NCBI GenBank assembly: GCA_965641885.1
Contig: OZ282574.1
Span: forward strand, 682,001 to 746,000
Length of the DNA: 64,000 bases
DNA from: Pseudophaeobacter sp965641885
GTDB lineage: Bacteria > Pseudomonadota > Alphaproteobacteria > Rhodobacterales > Rhodobacteraceae
Direction of reading: 5' to 3'
In this document: positions 52,552-59,890 of the stretch, one piece after another
Layout of the letters: each line of letters opens with the position of its first letter
How positions within the stretch are numbered: the stretch's first letter is position 1
Made by a program: the position numbers and the translations under genes
Notes under the pieces: model-generated
Seen by the model: the letters and a program-made list of their open reading frames with translations, nothing else
What the model was told of the DNA's origin: nothing
Databases searched by the model: none

Positions 52552-53664
52552 ATGAGCACCACCGGCAAGCAGCTATTCACCACGTTAGAAAGCGATGGCA
52601 CGCTCACTGTTGCGATCGAGGACGTGACCTTTTCCGACCCGACCGGCAATCAGGTCCTGGTGAAAATGGAGGCTGCGCCGATCAATCCGTCGGATCTCGC
52701 CATTCTTGCCGGTGCGGCCGATCTCGAAGGCGCTGAGTATTCGCCTGGTAAATTCGTGGCCCGCATGCCCGAGCCGTTCAATACGGGATCCAAGGCGCGT
52801 CATGGGCTGAAGCTTCCTGCCGGAAATGAAGGTGCGGGCACCGTTGTTGCAACGGGTGACGGCGACATGGCCAAGGCCCTGATGGGGCAGCGCGTTGCCT
52901 GTGTTCCAGGCAATGCCTACAGCCAGTATTGCATCGCCGACGCCGCCATGTGCTTGCCACTGGGCGACTATTCGGCCGAGGATGGCGCGAGCGCCTTCGT
53001 CAATCCCATGACCGCGTTGGGGTTCGTTGAAAACGCAAAAATGGACCAACAAAACGCTATACTGCATACGGTCGGGGCCTCCAACCTGGGCCAGATGCTG
53101 ACCCGCATCTGCAACGAAGACGGCATGGGGCTGGTCAATATCGTGCGCAAAGACGCCCAGGTCGAATTGCTCAAGCAGCTTGGCTCCACCCATATCGTCA
53201 ATTCATCGGATGGCGATTTCATGCACCAACTCCGGTCCGCAATCGACGACACCGACGCCTTCTACGGCTTCGATCCGATCGGCGGGGGGAAAACGGTCGA
53301 CAGTGTCTTCAAGGCGATGGAACAGGTCGCGGTTGGCAAGATGACCGAGTATTCGCGCTATGGCTCCAACCAGCAAAAGCGCATGTTCATCTATGGTCGG
53401 CTGGACGTTGGCGCTACAATTTTGTCGCCTAGTTACGGCTTTGGCTGGACACTGTCAGGCTGGCTCTTGTTCCCTTTCATCCAATCGGTGGGAATGGAAA
53501 CCGTGGGCCGGATGCGTCGGCGTGTGCTTGAAAACCTGACAACGACCTTTGCCAGCCATTACAAGAAGCGGGTCGATCTCGATGAGATGCTTACCAAAGA
53601 AGCCGTGACCGATTATCGCGCGATGAAAACGGGTGAGAAATATCTCGTCATGCCCTGGAAATAA
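52552..53664 (+). CDS. Zinc-independent MDR-superfamily oxidoreductase
   Basis: A 370-residue medium-chain dehydrogenase/reductase, started at the ATG at 52552 behind GGAGAT. The GroES-like N-domain has VLVKMEAAPINPSDLAILAG and GNEGAGTVVATGDGD. The nucleotide-binding domain has LHTVGASNLGQMLTRICNED. A C-terminal ~110-residue segment (YGFGWTLSGWLLFPFIQSVG) is larger than in simple quinone reductases and is shared with a subgroup of enoyl-reductase-like proteins. No zinc ligands are evident. The substrate is unknown. It is 238 bases after the HlyC-like gene, apparently its own unit. Confidence 0.85.
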   Translation: MSTTGKQLFTTLESDGTLTVAIEDVTFSDPTGNQVLVKMEAAPINPSDLAILAGAADLEGAEYSPGKFVARMPEPFNTGSKARHGLKLPAGNEGAGTVVATGDGDMAKALMGQRVACVPGNAYSQYCIADAAMCLPLGDYSAEDGASAFVNPMTALGFVENAKMDQQNAILHTVGASNLGQMLTRICNEDGMGLVNIVRKDAQVELLKQLGSTHIVNSSDGDFMHQLRSAIDDTDAFYGFDPIGGGKTVDSVFKAMEQVAVGKMTEYSRYGSNQQKRMFIYGRLDVGATILSPSYGFGWTLSGWLLFPFIQSVGMETVGRMRRRVLENLTTTFASHYKKRVDLDEMLTKEAVTDYRAMKTGEKYLVMPWK

Positions 53665-54555
53665 GGGGCCTGTGCCAAGGTATGTGAGGCTGGCTCGGGT
53701 GTCCGGCTAAGTGCGGGACACCGGTCAGCTTTCGGGGCACCGGTCAGCTTTTCAGTCTGCGGCGCGATCTATTTTTTCGGCTAACGGTACTGAATTCGCT
53801 CCCGAGAAAGCGGCGGGCCAGACATGGTGCTGAAGCACCCTCCAGGATCAGCGGCCGGGGCTTGGCGTCGATAAAGCTGGAAGCGGCACCGATATGGCCT
53901 GCAAGGCCTTTGAATGCCTGAAGCTTCATGGCGGTTTGCCATTTTGTCATGTCAAATGACTGTTTGATCGGCATCGTCTCTCAATGATCTGAAATGAACT
54001 TCCAGTTTGCGTGTTCCTGCCGTCAGACACAGAAATGAGTCCACCGGGCGTCCCGGCGGATTGCGTAAAAATTCGGCGACAGCTTGCGGGCTAAAAGTAA
54101 GCGATTGCAGGGGGAAACCGGGCATAGGGCGTCCTTTCTTGTGTGATCTGCAATAGGCCAGGCAGCACAATTGTCTGTCTGGAACCCATTTGCGCGCGAG
54201 AGCCGAACACCTCGACCGGACAAGCGGGGACATACGTTCGAACCAGCTTGTTCGAACCGTTTTTGCAGGTGTGGCACTAGCGAATCTGCGGAATAATTCC
54301 TTGAGGATCGATATTTGGCGACGGCAAAGATTCTCTCCGCACGTTTCGGTTTTTGGCTCGAATTGACGGGTACGAGCCCAAATTAGCCGATGCTGCATGC
54401 TGTATGTACCGGCGGCTTTGCGGGACTTGACCCCAGTGGCAACTGGTTTCCTGTTGTTAGAGGCGTTTGCATGCACAAACTAAAGAGCCAGACCGCCTTC
54501 GCAGCTGAGGCAGCGCGGAATTGAGCATGCGGAGGAAGTGGCATAGGTTGGCAAA
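53665..54555. other. Long intergenic region with an IS21-like end
   Basis: At 53697-53757 the sequence GTGTCCGGCTAAGTGCGGGA is followed by two tandem copies of CACCGGTCAGCTTT, resembling the multiple terminal repeats of IS21-family elements. No istA/istB genes follow. The remaining ~800 bases contain open frames without recognisable domains. Confidence 0.45.
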
Positions 54556-55860
54556 ATGAAACCTCTATTTTTGATCATGGCTTACCTGGTCGCTGTCACA
54601 TTTCCGTTGATCTTGTCCTGGCTTGTCGGCGGGCCACCACGCGCGTTCCACCAGGAACTTGCTTCTGGTCTTGGCATTATGGCCTTTGCCGTGGTCCTTA
54701 TGGAGTTTGTCCTGTCTGGTCGCTTCAAGAGTATTTCGACTGGCGTTGGCATGGACGTGACCATGCGGTTTCATCAGATCATGGCCCGCACCGCACTGGG
54801 TTTTGCCTTGCTCCATCCCTTTCTGTACCAAGGGGCGCCTTCCGGTGGCCAGCGTCCTTGGGACCCCATGCGCCAACTCGGAATCACAACTGATTTTTCC
54901 GCTCTGTCTACGGGCATTGCCGCCTATTTGCTGCTGCCATGCCTTGTTCTTCTGGCAATCGGGCGCACTCAACTGGACTACAAATACGAGACGTGGCGCC
55001 TGATGCACGGCATAGGCGCGCTTTTGATCGCGTTGCTTTTGTTGCATCACACGGTCTACGCGGGGCGATATGGATCGCAGCCTGTGATGACCTGGGTGTG
55101 GCTGACGATGACGGGTATTGCGGTTGGATCACTGCTGTATGTTTACCTGATCGTGCCCGTTCTGGATAAGGCACGCCCGTGGCGAGTGACCTCAGTTGCC
55201 CAATTGACGCCAAAGCAATGGGAAGTGACGGTGAAGCCTGATGGACATTCTGGGCCCAACTACAAAGCCGGGCAATTTGCCTGGCTGACGATTGGCCACA
55301 GCGCATTCTCGATGAAGGAAAACCCATTCTCCATTTGCTCCGCACCAGCGAACGGACCTGAAGTCTCCTTTATGATCAAAGAGCTTGGCGACTTCACACA
55401 AACCATTGGCCAGATAAAACCGGGCACCGTCGCTTATCTTGACGGACCTTATGGCAATCTGTCTGTTGAGGGGCGTAGCGAGCCTGGTGTCGCTCTGATC
55501 GCAGGTGGCGTGGGGCTTGCGCCGCTGCTGGGCATCCTTAGGCAAATGCGGCTGACCGGGGATCCGCGCAAGGTAAAGTTGATCTATGGAAACCGGGTGG
55601 TCGATCAGATTGCCTATCGTGACGAATTGGGTTCACGGGAGGTAGTCTATGTCCTGTCAGACCCCCCGGAAAACTGGCGCGGAGAGTCGGGATACATAGA
55701 TGCCGCACTGATGGACCGTGTGTTTTCAGCCAAAGAGTTCAGCGACTGGGCCTTTGTAATGTGCGGTCCCGCGATCATGATGGATATCGTTGAAGACCAC
55801 TTGATAGAGAAGGGCACGCCCTCTCATCGTATCCTGTCGGAGCGGTTCGACTATGACTAA
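54556..55860 (+). CDS. Ferric-reductase-like transmembrane flavoprotein
   Basis: A 434-residue membrane flavocytochrome of the FRD/NOX type. About six transmembrane helices lie in residues 1-210. Paired haem-ligand-type histidines are His73/His87 (RFHQIMARTALGFALLHP) and His151/His164-165 (RLMHGIGALLIALLLLHHTV), as expected for two stacked haems. The cytoplasmic part is a ferredoxin-NADP-reductase fold with FAD motif ENPFSICSA and NAD(P) motifs GGVGLAPLLGIL and MCGPAIMM. It would move electrons from NAD(P)H across the membrane to ferric iron, oxygen or a periplasmic partner. It stands alone in its transcript as far as visible. Confidence 0.9.
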   Translation: MKPLFLIMAYLVAVTFPLILSWLVGGPPRAFHQELASGLGIMAFAVVLMEFVLSGRFKSISTGVGMDVTMRFHQIMARTALGFALLHPFLYQGAPSGGQRPWDPMRQLGITTDFSALSTGIAAYLLLPCLVLLAIGRTQLDYKYETWRLMHGIGALLIALLLLHHTVYAGRYGSQPVMTWVWLTMTGIAVGSLLYVYLIVPVLDKARPWRVTSVAQLTPKQWEVTVKPDGHSGPNYKAGQFAWLTIGHSAFSMKENPFSICSAPANGPEVSFMIKELGDFTQTIGQIKPGTVAYLDGPYGNLSVEGRSEPGVALIAGGVGLAPLLGILRQMRLTGDPRKVKLIYGNRVVDQIAYRDELGSREVVYVLSDPPENWRGESGYIDAALMDRVFSAKEFSDWAFVMCGPAIMMDIVEDHLIEKGTPSHRILSERFDYD

Positions 55861-56094
55861 ACCATTCAGGCATATAGGCCTGCGGCGACGGGTTTCTTTG
55901 ACGATCTGAATTTTGAACATCATACTATGCTTGGAAATTGTCGCCTTTGTCCTGCGTTAATTTCGGCCCTTTAGTCCGCACCGCTACCGTTGGTCCCTCA
56001 AACTCGCAGAGTATCCCTACCAAACTTGTCAGATGTCAGGTTTGAGCCCAGAGTTACCTTGCCGCCGACTACTTGGACACGCTATTGCATAGCC

Positions 56095-56718
56095 ATGAAA
56101 AAATATGGCCGAACATTCCATTTGCCAATCTCTCTCGGCACGACAAGTGACGACAAAGTCATGTCTTCGCTTGATGATCTTTTGGTCAATGATCTGGTTA
56201 TCACGGAAAAAATGGACGGCGAAAACACAACTATCCATAGCTCCGGAACACATGCCCGCAGCCCTGACAGTCGTTATCATCCTTCGCGTGACTGGATCAA
56301 AGCATTCGCATCAGGCATTTCGCCACAACTTAAAAATGGTGAGCGCATCGTAGGTGAAAATCTTTTTGCAAAGCATTCACTGGCTTACGACGCACTGCCT
56401 TCCTATTTCATGGGATTTTCTTGGATCATTGGTGACCACATTCAACCCTGGGGCGACACCCTGCTAAGGTTTGAAGAATTGGGGATTACCCCGGTGACGG
56501 AACTCTATCGCGGACCATATGTTGACCGGCTCTTCGAGGACGTCGCCGAACATTTGGATTTGTCGAAAAATGAAGGTTTTGTTGTGCGCGACGCGTTAGG
56601 CTTTAACGAGAGCGAGATGCCAAATCGCATGGGGAAATATGTGCGTGCCAATCATGTTCAAAGCGAAACGCATTGGATGAAGTCCGAACTGATTCCAAAC
56701 CGATTGGCTAAAAACTAA
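56095..56718 (+). CDS. RNA ligase (Rnl2-like family)
   Basis: A 207-residue ATP-dependent RNA ligase. All nucleotidyltransferase motifs are seen: I, EKMDGEN with adenylated Lys39; III, ERIVGENLFAKHS; IIIa, YFMGFSWI; IV, NEGFVVRDA; V, MGKYVRANHV. It is the minimal catalytic domain without a large C-terminal module. The ATG at 56095 is chosen because the adenylation motif then lies at the usual distance; no strong ribosome-binding site is present. It would seal RNA nicks, in repair of cleaved tRNA or other damage. A Pnkp or RtcB partner is not adjacent, but the rRNA methyltransferase RlmF is the next gene. Confidence 0.88.
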   Translation: MKKYGRTFHLPISLGTTSDDKVMSSLDDLLVNDLVITEKMDGENTTIHSSGTHARSPDSRYHPSRDWIKAFASGISPQLKNGERIVGENLFAKHSLAYDALPSYFMGFSWIIGDHIQPWGDTLLRFEELGITPVTELYRGPYVDRLFEDVAEHLDLSKNEGFVVRDALGFNESEMPNRMGKYVRANHVQSETHWMKSELIPNRLAKN

Positions 56719-57092
56719 GGTCGGGTTCGTCCCGCAGTGCTGCCATCCGCTCTGTTTGCCCTAGGAGTGAATTTTGACTACGCCAGTGGCAGAGTTACCA
56801 CTTTGATCGAGGCCTTGTGGAAACTCGGGCCGAAATCATGAGCCAAGCCAAAGTGGGCATGTGAGTGTGGGCTTTGCGATTGAAAGCATGCGCTGCTCGA
56901 TGTGTCGCACCAAAAACGTGCGGGAATACCAGATCACGTAAAGAAAGCCTCGTCGCCTAATTTCAAGGCCCCGCGCCGCTCCTGGCCCAAAGCCGCCGTC
57001 CGCAGTGTTCGATTTCACTGCGATGCAGTTTCACTGAAGCAGACATTATCTGCACTACAGAATCTGCACTACAGGACTTCGACAAAGGGCCC
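56719..57092. other. Intergenic region without a supported gene
   Basis: It lies between the convergent RNA ligase and rlmF genes. It contains a short tandem repeat, AATCTGCACTACAG, twice at about 57059-57076. No clear terminator was found. Confidence 0.4.
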
Positions 57093-58019
57093 TTATGTCC
57101 GAGCATTCTTCGCAAACGAGGAACGCTGACTTTTCTTCATGTAAGTCCAAGCAATAAATCGACTGGTTTTTTGTCCCTGTGCCATTTCGACGACTTTATA
57201 GTCAGCAACCCTGGCTTTTCCTAGAATTCGGCTGAGGGGCTGGAGGTTATCTTTTTTCGACACCAACGAGGTAAACCACAGGCACTGGTCGGCGAACTCG
57301 GTGCTCTGTTCAACCATGCGAGCGATAAACTTTATCTCGCCCCCAGGACACCAAAGCTCAGCATTTTGACCACCAAAGTTGAGTTTTGTTGAACGCCCTT
57401 TTCCAAGGTTCGCCCACTTGCGTTGGGTACCCTTATTCGCTTTTTCGATAGACCCATGGAAAGGTGGATTGCACATGGTTACGTGAAAAGCATCGTTGGG
57501 CTGGATCACACCGCGAAAAATATTCTCAGGTTTGCTTTGTTGCCTAAGGGTAATTGCCAACTTGTTGAAGTCACAAATTTGCCGAGCCGATTTGATGGCA
57601 CCCGCGTCGATGTCGACGCCAGTGAAGTGCCAGCCGTATTCGCTCTGGCCAGTCAGCGGGTACACCAAACTCGCACCGGTGCCGATGTCCAACGCCTTGA
57701 TATGACGCCCACGCGGGATTTCTTGGTCATTGCTGTCAGCAAGCAAGTCGGCGAGATAGTGGATGTAGTCGACGCGACCGGGAATTGGAGGGCACAGATA
57801 GCCGGCGGGAATATCCCAAAAATCAATATCGTAATGCGTTTTTAGCAACGCCCGATTCAGCATACGGACGGCCCTCACGTCTTGAAAGTCAATCGTCGTC
57901 TGACCGACTGGGCTACAGATCGTAAAGACCTCAAGCTCAGGTGTCTGCGCCACCAAGCGCTCGAAATCGTAGCCTTCTGAATGTTGATTGCGGGGGTGCA
58001 GCTTCGTTTTGGTGGCCAT
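57093..58019 (-). CDS. rlmF: 23S rRNA (adenine-1618-N6)-methyltransferase
   Basis: A 308-residue SAM-dependent methyltransferase matching RlmF in full. N-terminal LHPRNQHSEGYDFERLVAQT, SAM-binding ALDIGTGASLVYPLTG, the amino-methylase motif MCNPPFHGS (NPPF), and ELWCPGGEIKFIARMVEQS. C-terminal EMAQGQKTSRFIAWTY. The enzyme methylates one adenine of 23S rRNA. It is well known from gammaproteobacteria and uncommon in Rhodobacterales as far as I recall, so lateral acquisition is likely. No ribosome-binding site is obvious. It lies between the RNA ligase gene and IS3 element A scraps. Confidence 0.92.
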   Translation of the reverse strand: MATKTKLHPRNQHSEGYDFERLVAQTPELEVFTICSPVGQTTIDFQDVRAVRMLNRALLKTHYDIDFWDIPAGYLCPPIPGRVDYIHYLADLLADSNDQEIPRGRHIKALDIGTGASLVYPLTGQSEYGWHFTGVDIDAGAIKSARQICDFNKLAITLRQQSKPENIFRGVIQPNDAFHVTMCNPPFHGSIEKANKGTQRKWANLGKGRSTKLNFGGQNAELWCPGGEIKFIARMVEQSTEFADQCLWFTSLVSKKDNLQPLSRILGKARVADYKVVEMAQGQKTSRFIAWTYMKKSQRSSFAKNART

Positions 58020-58138
58020 GGGAACGCCTTCATTTTAGGTTGGTGGACGTCAATCGCCAGACGATTTGTCGCTTTTAGGCCCTCATGCAAAAATAGTAAA
58101 ATGAGGAGCGTGGCAGATCCTCCGCTAATGCGACGGCC

Positions 58139-58380
58139 CGAAGCACCGAGGGGTTTGGCCGGTAAGCTGGATGTGTGACGTGCTCGGTGTGTCAAGAAGT
58201 GGGTTCCATGCTTGGCTGACGCGGCCAAGAAGTGAACGGTCGCGAAAGGATGAAGCGCTTGGTGCTGTAGGGCGTGCAAGCTTCATGCGATCCGATGGAA
58301 CCTATGGGGCTCGCCGCGTCTGGCATGACGTTCTTGCTGAGGGCTTCAACTGTGGCCTGCATGGCATTGAACGTCTGGCC
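58139..58380 (+). mobile_element. IS3-type element A, OrfB fragment
   Basis: The plus strand encodes MCDVLGVSRSGFHAWLTRPR to WHDVLAEGFNCGLHGIERL, about 97% identical to the corresponding piece at 31900-32150 and in the opposite orientation. Both ends are truncated. Confidence 0.85.
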
Positions 58381-59190
58381 TAGCGCACGGCCTCATGCTC
58401 TTCGCAATGCGACTGCCCAGGAAATGCGATATCCTCGCAGCCTACCGCCATGCAGATCTTTGATCGCGCCACCGGATAACCCCAACAAATTGTGAAAGCC
58501 CCCAACGCAAAAACGCCCGCCGGTTTCCCGTGGGCGCATGTGTTGATGATGCAAATCTACTCTCATGCCGATGAGGTAAGCGTCAAGAACAGATCTGGCG
58601 AGCAACTCATGGAGCAAAGCTGCCCCATAGCTGTTTGGTCAGGTCCAGGAACCGCGTCTACAGGATGGGCGGAAACCGGACTTTAGCTGCGTCTGCGAAG
58701 GTTCCGTGCCAGACAGGCAAAAGCGGCCATTCAAGCCCGAGCAGACCGAAACCTACTTGCTGCGCTGCGCACCAAGGTCAGCAAAGCGCAGATAGCAACC
58801 TTTGCAAAACTTTGGCTTCATCACCGGAGCCGACATTGGTGCGCGATGCTGCGAAAGACTAGGGGTATCCGCACTGGTCCACCAAGCGGCATAGTCACAC
58901 ACCCGGATTACAAGACCAATACGTGCCGATCCTGGATATTCTGCGCTTGGACGGCGCGATTGTCGGTGCCCCATGTCTGAGTTGGGGTTCAGGTCGATCT
59001 TGGAACCATTGATCGGATGTAGTTAGATGTCCGGCGTCGATGTTGCCGGGACACATGGCGCTGGGCCTTTATGGAAGGTGCGTGATCCGAATCCCAATCA
59101 CCAATGCGGCCTCACACTTGGCCAAGCGCCTATTTCTGGGTTTTCCGGGTCAATCACCTGATCCGTGTTCGGTAACTTTCCTTGGTCCTC
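58381..59190. other. Gene-poor region with a dispersed repeat
   Basis: No supported gene. It carries copy 2 of the 120-base repeat and sequence of unlike composition, consistent with a zone of decayed mobile DNA. Confidence 0.4.
58669..58790. repeat. Dispersed repeat, copy 2
   Basis: Matches 5841-5962 in direct orientation at roughly 90% identity. Identity falls off after GCAAAGCGC in both copies. Confidence 0.7.
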
Positions 59191-59877
59191 TCAGCCCTTT
59201 ATCGACCCTTCCGACTGCAGCCATTGCACGACCGACAGGCGCTTGGAATTCATATGATCCATCAGGGTTCGCGCCAAGTTTGGACCATCGCGTGCGACGA
59301 GGAACTTCAATATTCGCTCATGCTCTTGCACGGCTTCTTGCCATCGCCCCTGGGTCATATTTGCCAGATAACGGGCCCGTTGCATGCGAAGAGACAGAGC
59401 CTCACAAGAGGAGGTCAATGTCCCGTTCCGCGCTGCAAGCAGAATGGCCCGGTGGATTTTTTGATTGATACTGAAGTATGCGTCCAGATCACGCTCCCTG
59501 TAGCTTTGCATCATTTGTTCGTGCAAAACGCGTACCGCTTCAATTTCGGCTTCGGTGATGTTTTGACAGGCCAGTTTTCCCGACAACGCCTCCAATGCGC
59601 CCAGAACCGGAAAGACCTCTTCGACCTCTTCAATCGTGACGCGGGTTACCCAAGCACCGCGGTTAGGCTCGAGCCGTACCAGCCCGTCTGAGGCAAGCAC
59701 CTTGAGCGCTTCACGCAGCGGCGTGCGTGAGACCCCAAACTGGTCGCACAGCAGCTTTTCCGGCACCTTGGAGCCGGGTTCCAGATCCGCATTGATGATC
59801 AATGTCTGAAGCCGCCCCACCAGCTCATGATGCAACGATGTGCGGGTGATCGCCTGAGGATTTTCTGTTTGCATCAT
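59191..59877 (-). CDS. GntR-family regulator, FCD subfamily, linked to 2-hydroxyacid oxidation
   Basis: A 228-residue regulator. The winged HTH is GSKVPEKLLCDQFGVSRTPL with REALKVLASDGLVRLEPNRG; the FCD domain spans ~90-215 (DLDAYFSINQKIHRAILLAA, QEHERILKFLVARDG with metal-ligand-type Asp/His). It is distinct from the GntR at 30899-31564. It begins 13 bases after the stop of the FAD/Fe-S dehydrogenase gene in the same direction, so it is the second gene of that operon and probably autoregulates it through the palindrome at 62831-62850. Confidence 0.9.
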   Translation of the reverse strand: MMQTENPQAITRTSLHHELVGRLQTLIINADLEPGSKVPEKLLCDQFGVSRTPLREALKVLASDGLVRLEPNRGAWVTRVTIEEVEEVFPVLGALEALSGKLACQNITEAEIEAVRVLHEQMMQSYRERDLDAYFSINQKIHRAILLAARNGTLTSSCEALSLRMQRARYLANMTQGRWQEAVQEHERILKFLVARDGPNLARTLMDHMNSKRLSVVQWLQSEGSIKG

Positions 59878-59890
59878 TGGGGAGGGGGTC

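Noticed and set aside
53952..54476. 174-codon leftward frame in the gap before the ferric-reductase-like gene
   Set aside because: No recognisable motif, no ribosome-binding site, odd composition and several overlapping alternatives in other frames.
57051..57076. Short tandem repeat AATCTGCACTACAG
   Set aside because: Only two units, no hairpin or coding role; most likely slippage.
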